Source: Streptomyces sp. NBC_00306 | GTDB taxonomy: Bacteria; Actinomycetota; Actinomycetes; Streptomycetales; Streptomycetaceae | NCBI RefSeq assembly: GCF_036169555.1 | Contig: NZ_CP108032.1 | Span: 1,860,001 to 1,924,000 of the forward strand | Reading direction: 5' to 3' | DNA length: 64,000 nucleotides | Shown: piece after piece, positions 1 to 9,195 of the stretch | Layout of the letters: the number at the start of each line of letters is the position of its first letter | Position numbering within the stretch: position 1 is the first letter of the stretch | Position numbers and translations under genes: made by a program | Notes under the pieces: generated by a model | Told to the model about the DNA's origin: nothing | The model's database searches: none | Seen by the model: the letters and a program-made list of their open reading frames with translations, nothing else

Positions 1-27
1 GCCGGGCGCATCACGGTGACGTACTGA
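1..27 (+). CDS. 3' end of an upstream CDS (partial, unidentified)
   Basis: The first eight codons read in frame 1 as AGRITVTY followed by TGA at 25-27, directly before a strong hairpin terminator. This fits the tail of a rightward gene that begins outside the window. Nothing can be said about its function, and the reading frame is assumed only because a terminator follows. Confidence 0.3.
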   Translation, partial: AGRITVTY

Positions 28-69
28 CTGGCCGAAGGCCGGGGGCAGCTGGCGGGGACGCGGGAACGC

Positions 70-107
70 CGGTGGGCGGGGACAGCAGCCGCTGTCCCCG
101 CCCACCG
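70..107. terminator. Bidirectional intrinsic terminator between upstream gene and terC
   Basis: A perfect 17-bp inverted repeat (arms 70-86 and 91-107, 4-nt loop AGCC) lies just downstream of the leftward terC stop at 121 and of the putative rightward gene end at 27. No T-tract is needed for terminators of this kind in high-GC actinobacteria. Confidence 0.8.
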
Positions 108-120
108 CTCATGAGGTCCG

Positions 121-1119
121 TCAGGCCTCGATGCTGTCCTTCTCCGGCGACTCCGGCGTCTGGGCCGCCTCGCGCTCGGACTGCCTCTTGGAGGCGATCA
201 GGCTGGTGATCGTGGTGATGATCAGCACGCCGCAGATGACCGCCAGCGAGACCGGGATCGAGATCTCGGGGACATGCACCCCGCTCTCGTGCAGTGCGTG
301 CAACACCAGTTTCACGCCGATGAAGCCGAGGATCACCGACAGGCCGTAGCTGAGGTGGACCAGCTTCCTCAGCAGTCCGCCGATCAGGAAGTACAGCTGC
401 CGCAGACCCATCAGGGCGAAGGCGTTGGCGGCGAAGACGATGTACGGGTCCTGGGTGAGGCCGAAGATCGCCGGGATCGAGTCCAGCGCGAACAGCACGT
501 CCGTGGTGCCGATGGCCAGCATGACCACCATCAGCGGGGTCAGGACGCGCTTGCCGTTGTTGCGGATGAAGAGCTTCGTGCCGTGGTACTTGTCGGCGAC
601 GCCGAACTTCTTCTCGATGGACTTCAGGAGACGGTTCTCCTCGAACTCCTCGTCCTCGTCGTCGGCCCGCGCCTCCTGGATGAGCTTCCAGGCGGTGTAG
701 ATCAAGAACGCACCGAAGATGTAGAAGACCCAGGAGAAGCTGGCGATGATCGCGGCACCGGCGGCGATGAAGATCGCTCGCAGGACCAGGGCGATCAGCA
801 CACCGATGAGCAGCACCCGCTGCTGGAGGTGTGAGGGCACCGAGAACTTCGCCATGATCAGGACGAAGACGAAGAGGTTGTCGACGCTGAGCGATTTCTC
901 GGTGATGAAGCCCGCGAAGAACTCGCCGGACGCCTGGCTCTCGCCCGCCATCAACAGGCCCAGGCCGAACAGCGCGGCGAGGACGATCCAGACGATCGTC
1001 CAGATTCCGGCTTCCTTGATGGACACGTCATGGGGCTTGCGCCCGATGAAGAAGTCCACGGCGATGAGGGCTGACAGACCAAGAATGGTCAGCAACCAGA
1101 TGTTCAATGAAACGTCCAC
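121..1119 (-). CDS. terC: TerC family integral membrane protein
   Basis: 332-residue polytopic membrane protein of the TerC/Alx family, whose members take part in tellurite resistance and, more generally, manganese export. The start is GTG at 1119 behind a GGAGG-type site. Several hydrophobic helices carry the family signature, including an early VDFF segment, an EKSLSVDNLF stretch near residue 80 and FALDSIPAIFG near residue 213, with conserved acidic residues in membrane segments. A charged loop (EARADDEDEEFEENR) separates the two halves. The leader holds a yybP-ykoY riboswitch, so expression is probably induced by Mn2+ and the physiological substrate is more likely Mn2+ than tellurite. The next upstream genes on this strand encode TerD-family proteins, the usual partners. 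Confidence 0.92.
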   Translation of the reverse strand: MDVSLNIWLLTILGLSALIAVDFFIGRKPHDVSIKEAGIWTIVWIVLAALFGLGLLMAGESQASGEFFAGFITEKSLSVDNLFVFVLIMAKFSVPSHLQQRVLLIGVLIALVLRAIFIAAGAAIIASFSWVFYIFGAFLIYTAWKLIQEARADDEDEEFEENRLLKSIEKKFGVADKYHGTKLFIRNNGKRVLTPLMVVMLAIGTTDVLFALDSIPAIFGLTQDPYIVFAANAFALMGLRQLYFLIGGLLRKLVHLSYGLSVILGFIGVKLVLHALHESGVHVPEISIPVSLAVICGVLIITTITSLIASKRQSEREAAQTPESPEKDSIEA

Positions 1120-1157
1120 TGCGCCTCCGGCTTCGTACGGCTACTGATCAGCGTCGT

Positions 1158-1272
1158 CGCTGCCGGAGGTCTCCTCCACCCGAGCGGTCCTTGCCGCTCC
1201 GGCCGGCGCCCCGGGACCTGTGAATCGGTCCGTATTGACGGGCACGCCGCAGTCGGGAGTACTCCCCTCCGT
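1158..1272 (-). promoter_or_regulatory. yybP-ykoY manganese riboswitch in the terC leader
   Basis: Read on the minus strand, the leader shows the conserved family blocks in order. GGAGGGGAGTA at 1270-1260 is followed by CGTCAATACG around 1233, then paired GC-rich arms, a GGACC block near 1190, and GGAGGAGACC near 1178-1169. These are the recognised Mn2+-binding loops of the yybP-ykoY class, which commonly precedes terC/alx genes. It sits about 40-150 nt upstream of the terC start. The exact 5' and 3' limits are approximate. Confidence 0.85.
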
Positions 1273-1342
1273 TCAAAAGGAGAGTACAGGTATCCCCAAG
1301 GAAAGGTAAAGCGAGGGGTAAAGGACGGTTCAAATCCGCAGG

Positions 1343-3298
1343 TCAGCGGCCCCAGTTACGGCGGGCGGCGGTCACCGCGTCCAGCACCTGACGCAGCACC
1401 GCGCTGCCCGGCGGCACCGTCAGCGGCTGGTACGTCCAGGCGTGCCGGACCCAGGGGTCGGCGAGATGGTCGTCCGGCACGGGCGTGATCCGCAGGAGGG
1501 ACCGCCACAGCGGGTCCAGCACCGGTCCGTAGGCGCTCGCGTCCTCGCGGTCCGCGACCATCATCAGGTGCACACCGACCGCCGGACCCTCGTCGGCGAG
1601 GTAGCGCAACTGGGTGACGGCCCGGTCGTCGAAGCCGTGCGGGAAGTCGTTGACGATCAGCAGCTGCTCGCCGGTGTCCAGGTCGGGCGGAAGGGCGTCG
1701 GCCGCGCCTCCGCGCACCGCCATCGTCACCAGGTCCACCCGCTGGGTGAGCTTGGCGAGCGTGTCGCTCACACCCTGCGCGCCGGTCGCGGGCGGGCCCG
1801 CGAGAGCGCCCGACTCGACCAGCGGGGCGAGCGATGCCGCTGCGGTACGGGCGGGGTCGATGACATGGACGGTGAACTCGCCGGGCGGGTAGACACCGAG
1901 CAGCCGGGCCGCGTGCGAGACCGCGCAGTCCACGGCGAGCTTTCGCAACTGGCCCTCGTCCAGCATCATCGCGGCCTCGGAGCCGGTGCGTCCGCTGTCC
2001 ACCCACAGACCGCGCTCCAGCGGCAGCCTGATCAGGAACGGGATGCGCAGCTCCGGCGTCTCGGGCAGCTGGAGATCACCGAGGCGCAGGGCCATCGGGA
2101 TCTCCATGGGCACGCGGTAGGCGTGCCAGACCGGGTTGTCCCAGCGCGCGAAGGCCGGCGGCAGGGCCGGCTCGACGACGTCGGACTCGGCCGACAGCTG
2201 GGCCAGGTCCCGGTCGAGCGCCTGGCGCGCCTGGGTGGTCAGCTCCTCGCACTTGGCACGGGCCGCCGCACGGGCGGTGTCCCCGGCGCCGCCGATACGG
2301 CTGCGCGGGTCGGACAGGGCCCGGTCCAGTTCCTGGTCGAGGCGGTTCTCGGCGAACTCGACCGCGCTGCGGTAGGCGGCTACCGCACGGGCCAGGTCCT
2401 CGAACATCCCCCAGATCTGGTTGTAGAGCCGCTCCTCCATGGACCAGCCGGTGGCGTCGCCGGCGACGGGCCGGGCGGGCTGTCCGGGCTCGGCGGCCGG
2501 CGCGGCGGGAGGCGGCGGGGGTGGGGCCGAGCGGCGGCGCGGGTGCGCGTAGTCGATGGGGCCGCCGGATCCCGGCGGGGCGTCGGGTGTGGTGGCCTGC
2601 TGGGGTTCGGCAGGTGCCGGGGCCTGACCGCCGCCGGCCCCGAGGCCGTCCGCGACCGTCGGGTCCACCGCGGAGGTCTGGCCGGAGGCCGGGCGGGTGT
2701 AGGCGCCGTCGGCGCCGCGGGTGTTCAGCGGCGCGGGCGCGGTCCGCGGACTGCGCGGGGCGGCGACGGCCTGGATCTCGGCGGCCTTCTCACGGGCGGT
2801 GGCCAGTCCCTGGTCGCCGAGGAGCTGGGCGAGCCCGCCCGCGTACCCCTGGCCCATGGCGCGCACCTTCCAGGCGCCCTGGCGGCGGTAGACCTCGACG
2901 GCGACGAGCGCCGTCTCGGTGTCCAGACCGGTGATGGTGAAGCTGGCCACCTCGCTGCCGTCCTCGGCGACGACGGCGAGGAACGGGGCGGCCGTGGCGC
3001 CGAACTGGGACGGGCCGCCGGTGCCTTCGGGGAGCGCGAGCAGGATGTTGAGCCGGTGAACGGCCGCGGGTACCGCCGGCAGGTCGACGGCGAAGCGGGG
3101 CGCCTCGGTGGCCTGGCGGGGTACCTCGACGCCGTGGACGGTGGGCGATCCGGGGTGGGCGATCCAGTCGTCCCGGACGGCGCCCCGCTCGTCGGCGCAG
3201 GTCGCGCAGGCCACGACAGGGTGTCCGGCCGACACCCGTATCTCCAGGCGGGCGTCGGGCAGTGGATGGTTCTGCCCCCGGACCAGCTCGGCCGTCAT
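1343..3298 (-). CDS. Large TerD-family protein with C-terminal extension
   Basis: 651 residues, ATG start at 3298. The first ~190 residues resemble a TerD domain (RLNILLALPEG..., AAPFLAVVAEDGSEVASFTITGLDTETALVAVEVYRRQGAWKVRAMGQGYAGGL broken over residues 85-160), the Ca2+-binding fold of tellurium-resistance/stress proteins. Residues ~190-290 are a Pro/Ala/Gly-rich linker. The C-terminal ~360 residues form a separate domain that I do not recognise; in Streptomyces these long proteins are annotated simply as TerD family. No transmembrane segment is seen. It lies 3' of the short terD gene at 3405 on the same strand, separated by a hairpin, so the two may be transcribed separately. Function is inferred only from the family. 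Confidence 0.8.
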   Translation of the reverse strand: MTAELVRGQNHPLPDARLEIRVSAGHPVVACATCADERGAVRDDWIAHPGSPTVHGVEVPRQATEAPRFAVDLPAVPAAVHRLNILLALPEGTGGPSQFGATAAPFLAVVAEDGSEVASFTITGLDTETALVAVEVYRRQGAWKVRAMGQGYAGGLAQLLGDQGLATAREKAAEIQAVAAPRSPRTAPAPLNTRGADGAYTRPASGQTSAVDPTVADGLGAGGGQAPAPAEPQQATTPDAPPGSGGPIDYAHPRRRSAPPPPPPAAPAAEPGQPARPVAGDATGWSMEERLYNQIWGMFEDLARAVAAYRSAVEFAENRLDQELDRALSDPRSRIGGAGDTARAAARAKCEELTTQARQALDRDLAQLSAESDVVEPALPPAFARWDNPVWHAYRVPMEIPMALRLGDLQLPETPELRIPFLIRLPLERGLWVDSGRTGSEAAMMLDEGQLRKLAVDCAVSHAARLLGVYPPGEFTVHVIDPARTAAASLAPLVESGALAGPPATGAQGVSDTLAKLTQRVDLVTMAVRGGAADALPPDLDTGEQLLIVNDFPHGFDDRAVTQLRYLADEGPAVGVHLMMVADREDASAYGPVLDPLWRSLLRITPVPDDHLADPWVRHAWTYQPLTVPPGSAVLRQVLDAVTAARRNWGR

Positions 3299-3349
3299 CG
3301 CCTTGTCCCCTCGTGCTGTGGTCGGTGCTGCGCGGTGGTGCCAATCGGT

Positions 3350-3384
3350 GCAGCTCCCGGCGGCCTCATGCCTCCGGGAGCTGC
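3350..3384 (-). terminator. Hairpin terminator downstream of short terD gene
   Basis: Perfect 11-bp inverted repeat (GCAGCTCCCGG at 3350-3360, its complement at 3374-3384, 13-nt loop), 21 nt past the stop of the leftward gene at 3405 and before the next leftward gene start at 3298. Confidence 0.7.
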
Positions 3385-3404
3385 GTCGTCCGTGCGAGCC
3401 GTGC

Positions 3405-3983
3405 TTACAGGTGCGGCAGGATCGACGGCATCAGGTCCTGGAAGGTGCGGCCGTTGGCGGGGTTGCCGAGGGCCGTCATCTGCCAGCCCGAGCCCGCGCG
3501 GTGCACCTTCGCCATGATCTGGGCGGTGTACTGGCCACCGCCGTCGAGCGTGTAGCGGGCGAGCTCCTGGCCGTTCGTCTCGTCGACGATGCGGCAGAAG
3601 GCGTTCTGCACCTCCTGGAACGTCTGGCCGGTGAAGGAGTTCACCGTGAAGACGATCTGGTCGATGTGGACCGGCACTCGCTGAAGATCGACGAGGATCG
3701 CCTCGTCGTCGCCGCCCGAACCCGCCCCGCCGACCAGGTTGTCACCGGTGTGCTTCACCGAACCGTCGTCGCTGACCAGGTGACGGAAGAAGACCACGTC
3801 CACCGGCTGCTTGTCGGCGAACAGCACCGCCGAGGCATCCAGATCGATCTCCCTGGTGCGCGAGCCGAACAGACCGCGCCGGGGCGCCGCCTGCCAGCCG
3901 AGCCCCATCCGTACAGCCGTGAGGGTGCCCCCGTCGCTCTTCTGCAGGCTGATGGCCTGACCCTTGGTCATGTTGACCGTCAC
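3405..3983 (-). CDS. TerD family protein (tellurium resistance/stress)
   Basis: 192-residue cytoplasmic single-domain TerD/TerE/CABP protein. Acidic clusters typical of the two Ca2+ sites are visible (IDLDASAVLF near residue 46 and GGDDEAILVDL near residue 90), as are the conserved HTGDNLVGG and RIVDETNGQELARY blocks. The GTG at 3983 is used here; an in-frame ATG at 3971 (MTKGQAIS) is an alternative. It is the upstream member of the two TerD genes that precede terC on this strand. The family is induced by metal or oxidative stress in actinomycetes, and its biochemical role is unresolved. Confidence 0.88.
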   Translation of the reverse strand: MTVNMTKGQAISLQKSDGGTLTAVRMGLGWQAAPRRGLFGSRTREIDLDASAVLFADKQPVDVVFFRHLVSDDGSVKHTGDNLVGGAGSGGDDEAILVDLQRVPVHIDQIVFTVNSFTGQTFQEVQNAFCRIVDETNGQELARYTLDGGGQYTAQIMAKVHRAGSGWQMTALGNPANGRTFQDLMPSILPHL

Positions 3984-4097
3984 GCGCTGTCCCCTTCTCC
4001 CTGAATTCCGCCGCCCAACGCGCGGCTTCCCAGCACCCTACGCAGTTGCGTCAACGGTGCAGCACAAATGGCTCGATTTTGTGTCGGTCTTGCAACA

Positions 4098-4131
4098 CAC
4101 CAGGTGTGCGGGGGCTGCCGCACACCTGGTG
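4098..4131 (-). terminator. Intrinsic terminator of uvrB
   Basis: Perfect 14-bp inverted repeat (CACCAGGTGTGCGG at 4098-4111 and its complement at 4118-4131, 6-nt loop) located 33 nt after the uvrB stop. It lies between two leftward genes. Confidence 0.85.
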
Positions 4132-4163
4132 AGCGGGGTGGTGGCCCCGCCCGTGGGACGGGC

Positions 4164-6284
4164 TCAGGCCACACCCGCCTCCTTCATCTGACGGAGCTCC
4201 TTCTTCAACTCGCCGACCTCGTCGCGCAGCCGGGCCGCCACCTCGAACTGCAGATCCGCGGCGGCCGCTCGCATCCGGTCGGTCATCTCCTCGATGATTC
4301 CGGCCAGTTCGGCGGCGGGCCGGTCGCTCAGCACCTCGCCCTTCCTGCCCGCCTTGCCGCCGAGCGCGGGGACGGGGGCCTTGGCTCCCTTGCCCGGCTT
4401 CTCCGCCTTCGCCTGCCGGTAGCCGGTGCCGAGCAGCTGCTCGGTGTCGACCTCCTCGCGCGCGATGGTGGCGACGATGTCGTTGATCTTCTTGCGCAGC
4501 GGCTGGGGGTCGATGCCCCGCTCGGTGTTGTAGGCGATCTGCTTCTCCCGGCGGCGGTTGGTCTCCTCGATGGCCTTCTCCATCGCCGGGGTGACCTTGT
4601 CCGCGTACATATGGACCTGGCCGGAGACGTTGCGCGCCGCGCGGCCGATGGTCTGGATCAGCGAGGTGCCGGAGCGCAGGAAGCCCTCCTTGTCGGCGTC
4701 GAGGATCGCCACCAGGGACACCTCGGGGAGGTCGAGGCCCTCCCGCAGGAGATTGATGCCGACCAGCACGTCGTACTCGCCGGCGCGCAGCTCGCGCAGC
4801 AGCTCGACGCGGCGCAGGGTGTCGACGTCGCTGTGCAGATAGCGGACCTGGATGCCCAGTTCGAGGAAGTAGTCGGTGAGGTCTTCTGCCATCTTCTTGG
4901 TGAGGGTGGTGACGAGGACCCGTTCGTTCTTCTCCGTGCGCAGCCGGATCTCGTGCACCAGGTCGTCGATCTGACCCTCGGTCGGCTTGACGACGACCTC
5001 CGGGTCGACGAGTCCGGTGGGGCGGATGATCTGCTCCACGAATCCGTCGCCGCGGGAGAGTTCGTACGCACCGGGGGTGGCCGACAGATACACGGTCTGG
5101 CCGGTCCGCTCCTTGAACTCCTCCCACTTCAGCGGGCGGTTGTCGAGCGCGGAGGGCAGCCGGAAGCCGTGGTCGACCAGGGTCCGCTTACGGGACGCGT
5201 CGCCCTCGTACATCGCGCCGATCTGCGGAACGGTGACGTGCGACTCGTCGATCACGAGGAGGAAGTCCTCGGGGAAGTAGTCGAGAAGGGTGTTGGGCGG
5301 CGAGCCGGGTCCGCGGTCGTCGAAGTGCATCGAGTAGTTCTCGATGCCCGAGCAGGAGCCGATCTGGCGCATCATCTCGAGGTCGTAGGTGGTGCGCATC
5401 CGCAGCCGCTGCGACTCCAGGAGCTTGCCCTGCTTGTCCAGCTCGGCCAGCCGCTGCTCCAGCTCCGCCTCGATGCCGTTGACCGCCTTCTCCATGCGCT
5501 CGGGGCCCGCGACGTAGTGGGTCGCCGGGAACACGTAGAGCGACTGGTCCTCGCTGATGATCTCGCCGGTGAGCGGGTGGAGGGTGGAGAGCGCCTCGAT
5601 CTCGTCGCCGAACATCTCGATGCGGACCGCGAGCTCCTCGTAGACCGGGAAGATCTCGATGGTGTCGCCGCGGACCCGGAAGGTGCCGCGCTGGAACGCC
5701 GCGTCGTTGCGCGTGTACTGGATGTCGACGAAACGGCGCAGCAGCTGGTCGCGGTCGATCTCCTCGCCGACCTTGAGCTGCACCATGCGGTCGACGTACT
5801 CCTGCGGGGTGCCGAGGCCGTAGATGCACGAGACGGAGGCGACGACGATCACGTCACGCCGGGTGAGCAGCGAATTGGTCGCGGAGTGGCGCAGCCGCTC
5901 GACCTCTTCGTTGATCGAGGAGTCCTTCTCGATGTAGGTGTCCGACTGCGGGACGTAGGCCTCGGGCTGGTAGTAGTCGTAGTACGAGACGAAGTACTCG
6001 ACGGCGTTGTTCGGCAGGAGCTCGCGGAACTCGTTCGCCAGCTGGGCGGCCAGCGTCTTGTTCGGCGCCATTACCAGGGTGGGGCGCTGGAGCTTCTCGA
6101 TCATCCAGGCGGTCGTCGCCGACTTGCCGGTGCCGGTCGCGCCGAGCAGCACGACATCGTCCTCACCCGCGCGGATACGGCGCTCCAGGTCGGCGATGGC
6201 CGCGGGCTGGTCGCCACTGGGCTGAAAGGGACTGACGACCTCGAAGGGCGCCACCGTACGTTCGATCTTGGAAACGGGCCGCAT
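4164..6284 (-). CDS. uvrB: Excinuclease ABC subunit UvrB
   Basis: 706 residues when started at the ATG at 6284 ([10 protein letters not shown]), the family-typical N-terminus; an upstream in-frame start at 6314 is less likely. UvrB is the damage-verifying helicase-like subunit of nucleotide excision repair and acts with UvrA and UvrC in the cytoplasm. Walker A GATGTGKS is at residues 48-55. The Tyr-rich beta-hairpin ([10 protein letters not shown]) that clamps damaged DNA follows near residue 95, helicase motif DESH lies near residue 340, and the QTIGRAARN motif VI is intact. A C-terminal UVR coiled coil (~660-700) binds UvrC. A terminator follows the gene, which appears monocistronic. The LexA box that regulates uvrB in some bacteria was not seen. 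Confidence 0.98.
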   Translation of the reverse strand: MRPVSKIERTVAPFEVVSPFQPSGDQPAAIADLERRIRAGEDDVVLLGATGTGKSATTAWMIEKLQRPTLVMAPNKTLAAQLANEFRELLPNNAVEYFVSYYDYYQPEAYVPQSDTYIEKDSSINEEVERLRHSATNSLLTRRDVIVVASVSCIYGLGTPQEYVDRMVQLKVGEEIDRDQLLRRFVDIQYTRNDAAFQRGTFRVRGDTIEIFPVYEELAVRIEMFGDEIEALSTLHPLTGEIISEDQSLYVFPATHYVAGPERMEKAVNGIEAELEQRLAELDKQGKLLESQRLRMRTTYDLEMMRQIGSCSGIENYSMHFDDRGPGSPPNTLLDYFPEDFLLVIDESHVTVPQIGAMYEGDASRKRTLVDHGFRLPSALDNRPLKWEEFKERTGQTVYLSATPGAYELSRGDGFVEQIIRPTGLVDPEVVVKPTEGQIDDLVHEIRLRTEKNERVLVTTLTKKMAEDLTDYFLELGIQVRYLHSDVDTLRRVELLRELRAGEYDVLVGINLLREGLDLPEVSLVAILDADKEGFLRSGTSLIQTIGRAARNVSGQVHMYADKVTPAMEKAIEETNRRREKQIAYNTERGIDPQPLRKKINDIVATIAREEVDTEQLLGTGYRQAKAEKPGKGAKAPVPALGGKAGRKGEVLSDRPAAELAGIIEEMTDRMRAAAADLQFEVAARLRDEVGELKKELRQMKEAGVA

Positions 6285-6406
6285 GGATCCAACGGTACGA
6301 CCCCCCACTGACAACCGGGCTCGAGTCCGTCCTGTGGATCAGGCCGGATCGGGCCGGATCGGGCCGGCGCCCCCGGGAATCGCCCCCTCCGGGGCGGCCG
6401 CCGTGG

Positions 6407-7276
6407 TCACCAGCTGTCGGACCGGTGCCGCTCGCCCCTCTCGACCGCCCAGCCGGGCGCCCGGTACCCGGACGGGCTCCCCGTGCGCTGGGCCGGCACC
6501 CCGGGGCGCAGGTCCGTGCTCCCGGGCGCCCGCCGGTCCGGCTCTCCCAGCATCAGGAGCGGGTCGAACATCACCACCACCCCCGCCAGCACGAGGAAGA
6601 TCACGGGGCCGATCAGCATGGGGAGGAGCAGTGCGGCGGGGTCGTCGCCCGTGCCCGCGGCGCCCGCGGCTCCGTGCAGATGGACGCTGACGGCCGCCAT
6701 GCCGGTGTAGTGCATGCCGCTCACGGCCACGCCCATGACCAGGCCGGCGCCGAGGCCGGCCAGGAGGCCGTGGACGGAGACCGCCGCCCACAGGGCGATC
6801 GTGGCCGCGGCGACGGCGATCACCACGGACGCGGCGACGGTCACGGTGTCGTACGCCAGAGCCCCCTGGAGCCGCATCCCCGCCATGCCGAGGTAGTGCA
6901 TGGAGGCGATGCCGAGGCCGGTGATCGTGCCGCCGGTGACCAGGGCCATCGGCGTGGCCCCGCGGTAGCCGACGAGGAAGATCCCGATGCCGGTCATGAG
7001 GACGGCGACGCCGAGCCCGGCGAAGACGACCGGCCGGTCGTAGGCGATCGGCGCCTCGTCCACGCTGAAGCCCAGCATCGCGATGAAGTGCATGCTCCAG
7101 ATGCCGGAGCCGATCGCGGTCGCGCCGAGCGCCAGCCAGCCGGCCTTGAACGACCCCCTGTTGCGGACGGACCGTGCCGTGCAGCGGAGCCCGAGGGCAC
7201 CGCCCAGCCACGCCATCACAAACGCGGCCACGGGCGTGACGAGTCCGTAGCTGAAGCCGTCGACTGTTCCCTGCAT
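6407..7276 (-). CDS. MHYT-domain integral membrane sensor-like protein
   Basis: 289 residues from ATG 7276 (MQGTVDGFSY), about seven hydrophobic helices. The defining MHYT motifs occur three times: SMHF at 61-64, SMHYLGM at 125-131 and GMHYTGM at 187-193, on adjacent helices. The motif is proposed in the family literature to bind metal (copper) and sense gas or oxygen. Unlike many relatives, no GGDEF, EAL or kinase domain is attached; the C-terminal ~45 residues are polar and probably cytoplasmic. An upstream extension of the frame to 7501 runs through an octanucleotide repeat and lacks family similarity, so it was rejected as the start. Confidence 0.88.
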   Translation of the reverse strand: MQGTVDGFSYGLVTPVAAFVMAWLGGALGLRCTARSVRNRGSFKAGWLALGATAIGSGIWSMHFIAMLGFSVDEAPIAYDRPVVFAGLGVAVLMTGIGIFLVGYRGATPMALVTGGTITGLGIASMHYLGMAGMRLQGALAYDTVTVAASVVIAVAAATIALWAAVSVHGLLAGLGAGLVMGVAVSGMHYTGMAAVSVHLHGAAGAAGTGDDPAALLLPMLIGPVIFLVLAGVVVMFDPLLMLGEPDRRAPGSTDLRPGVPAQRTGSPSGYRAPGWAVERGERHRSDSW

Positions 7277-7310
7277 ACCTCTGACGCCCTTCGCTCCCGG
7301 CGCGATTCCG

Positions 7311-7350
7311 CGGTTCTGCGGTTCTGCGGTTCTGCGGTTCTGCGGTTCTG
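7311..7350. repeat. Octanucleotide tandem repeat, five copies, in MHYT gene leader
   Basis: Five exact copies of the 8-mer CGGTTCTG run from 7311 to 7350, ending 35 nt upstream of the MHYT gene start codon. The unit is not a multiple of three, and it lies in the untranslated leader if the 7276 start is correct. Confidence 0.95.
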
Positions 7351-7585
7351 CGATTCCCGCAATCCTGGATCCCCCACGATCCTGAGGGAACGTCCGGTCA
7401 GGGGCCGAGGGTATGACTCCGGCCACGGTTGGCAAACAGGTGTGCGGAGATTTGTCGACACGAGAGCGGACACGCGATGTGTTCTGGGTGGATCCGTTCA
7501 CGTTCTGGCCATACTTCGCCTGTTCCGCGTTGACCGGCGGGTGTCACTCTCGGCCCGTCCGTGACCGACACCGTGAGGAGTCAAG

Positions 7586-8476
7586 GTGTACGCACGTCCC
7601 GTCGCCGCAACTGCCGCCGCCGTCCTGGGAGTCGGAGCGGCCCTGCTGTCCCCTCCGGCGGCCGCCGCCGGCCCGAGCCCCGCCGAGACCGCGGGCCGGC
7701 ACGGCGAACCGATCGTCTTCGCCCACCGAGGTGCTTCCGCGTACGCCCCGGAGAACACCCTCGCGGCCGTGGACCTCGCCGCCGACATGGGCTTCGCCTG
7801 GGTCGAGAACGACGTCCAGCGCACCAAGGACGGTGAACTCGTCGTCGTCCACGACGACTCACTGGCCCGCACCACGGACGTCGAGCAGCGGTTCCCCGCA
7901 CGGTCGCCCTGGAAGGTCAAGGACTTCACGGCCGCCGAGATCGCGACGCTGGACGCGGGCAGCTGGTTCGGCCCCAAGTGGTCGGGCGCCCGGGTGCCGA
8001 CCCTGAAGCAGTACCTGAACCGCGTCGAGCACAACGGCCAGAAGCTGCTGCTCGAGATCAAGAAGCCCGAGCTCTACCCCGGCATCGAGAAGGACACCCT
8101 GCGCGTGCTGCGCCAGGAGGGTTGGCTCGACCGCGGGCACGTCCGCTGCCGCCTCGTGATCCAGAGCTTCGGGGCGGCCAGTGTGCGGGAGGTGCACCGT
8201 CAGCGCCCCGACGTCACCACCGGATTCCTGGGCACGCCCGCGGTGGCCGATCTGCCGTCGTACGCGGCGTACACCGACCAGATCAACCCGACGTACAGCA
8301 CCCTCACCGCCGACTACGTGACCGCCGTCCACCGGCTCAAGGGGGCGCACGGCAAGCGGCTCCAGGTGAACACCTGGACCGTGGACGACGCGGCGAACGC
8401 CGAACGGGTCGCCGGGTACGGCGTCGACGGCATCATCACCAACAAGCCCGACGTGGTGGCGGACGCGGTGGGCTGA
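7586..8476 (+). CDS. glpQ: Secreted glycerophosphodiester phosphodiesterase
   Basis: 296 residues from GTG 7586, with GAGGAG at 7575-7580. A Sec-type signal peptide occupies about residues 1-29 (hydrophobic AATAAAVLGVGAALL, then AAAAG). The mature protein is a GDPD TIM barrel: FAHRGASAYAPENTLAA at ~46-62 carries the catalytic HR and the metal-binding Glu. VENDVQRTKDGELVVVHDD carries the second His/metal residues, and the late WTVDDAANAERVAGYGVDGIITNKPD block closes the barrel. It hydrolyses glycerophosphodiesters to glycerol 3-phosphate and alcohol outside the cell, a phosphate and glycerol scavenging role. Streptomyces homologues often belong to the Pho regulon; no clear PHO box was identified here. 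Confidence 0.93.
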   Translation: MYARPVAATAAAVLGVGAALLSPPAAAAGPSPAETAGRHGEPIVFAHRGASAYAPENTLAAVDLAADMGFAWVENDVQRTKDGELVVVHDDSLARTTDVEQRFPARSPWKVKDFTAAEIATLDAGSWFGPKWSGARVPTLKQYLNRVEHNGQKLLLEIKKPELYPGIEKDTLRVLRQEGWLDRGHVRCRLVIQSFGAASVREVHRQRPDVTTGFLGTPAVADLPSYAAYTDQINPTYSTLTADYVTAVHRLKGAHGKRLQVNTWTVDDAANAERVAGYGVDGIITNKPDVVADAVG

Positions 8477-8533
8477 GGCGCTCCGAGCCGCAGCCCGAAG
8501 GCACTGTCAGTGCCCGGTCGTACGGTGGTCCGC

Positions 8534-9064
8534 ATGAAGAGCTTCGAGTGGACCGTCGTGAGCACGGACATCGGGCCCCTGCTGGTCGCCGCGACCGAGC
8601 AGGGCCTGGTGAGCGTCGTCTTCCACGCGGACGCGGGCATACGCGACCGGGCGCTCGGGCAGCTGGCCGGGCGCCTGGGCGCCGAGCCGGTCGAGGACGC
8701 GACCGGCAGGCTGAAGGAGCCGGTGCGCCAGCTGACGGAGTACTTCGCGGGCGGCCTGCGGGAGTTCACGCTGCCGCTCGACTGGTCGCTGTCGGGCGGC
8801 TTCAACCGTGAGGTGCTGCGCGAGCTCGCCGCCGGCGTCCCCTTCGGCACGGTCGTCGGCTACGGCGACCTGGCGTCCCGGGTGGGCCAGCCGGGTGCCG
8901 CCCAGGCCGTGGGGGCGGCCATGGGGTCCAATCCGCTGCCGGTGGTGGTGCCCTGCCACCGCGTGGTGGAGACCGACGGCAAGCTGGGGGGCTTCGGCGG
9001 CGGTCTGGAGACGAAGCGGAAGCTGCTGGCCCTGGAGGGGGTTCTGCCGGAGCCGCTGTTCTGA
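8534..9064 (+). CDS. ogt: Methylated-DNA--protein-cysteine S-methyltransferase
   Basis: 176 residues from ATG 8534. This suicide repair protein moves alkyl groups from O6-alkylguanine to its active-site cysteine. The acceptor motif PCHRV is at 140-144 with Cys141. The DNA-binding region GTVVGYGDLASRVGQPGAAQAVGAAMGSNP precedes it (given here in one block for position 105-134 only as landmarks: GYGDLA, AVGAAM, NPLP). The C-terminal LGGFGGGLETKRKLLALE is the usual family end. Ada-type N-terminal zinc domain is absent, so this is the constitutive Ogt type. It lies 57 bp downstream of the phosphodiesterase and may be transcribed independently. Confidence 0.95.
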   Translation: MKSFEWTVVSTDIGPLLVAATEQGLVSVVFHADAGIRDRALGQLAGRLGAEPVEDATGRLKEPVRQLTEYFAGGLREFTLPLDWSLSGGFNREVLRELAAGVPFGTVVGYGDLASRVGQPGAAQAVGAAMGSNPLPVVVPCHRVVETDGKLGGFGGGLETKRKLLALEGVLPEPLF

Positions 9065-9195
9065 GGCGGGCGGATCCGGCCGTGCGCCCCGGGGCTCGTG
9101 GTTTCGCACGGCCGTGCGAGCTGCCAGACTGCGTCAGTGACTCTCCGCGCTGACGCACCCTCCCTCTGTCCCGGCGGTGGAACGGCGCCCGCGTC

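Noticed and set aside
4051..5127. Leftward 358-codon frame inside uvrB
   Set aside because: Alternative-frame shadow of uvrB, rich in Arg/Gly/Pro.
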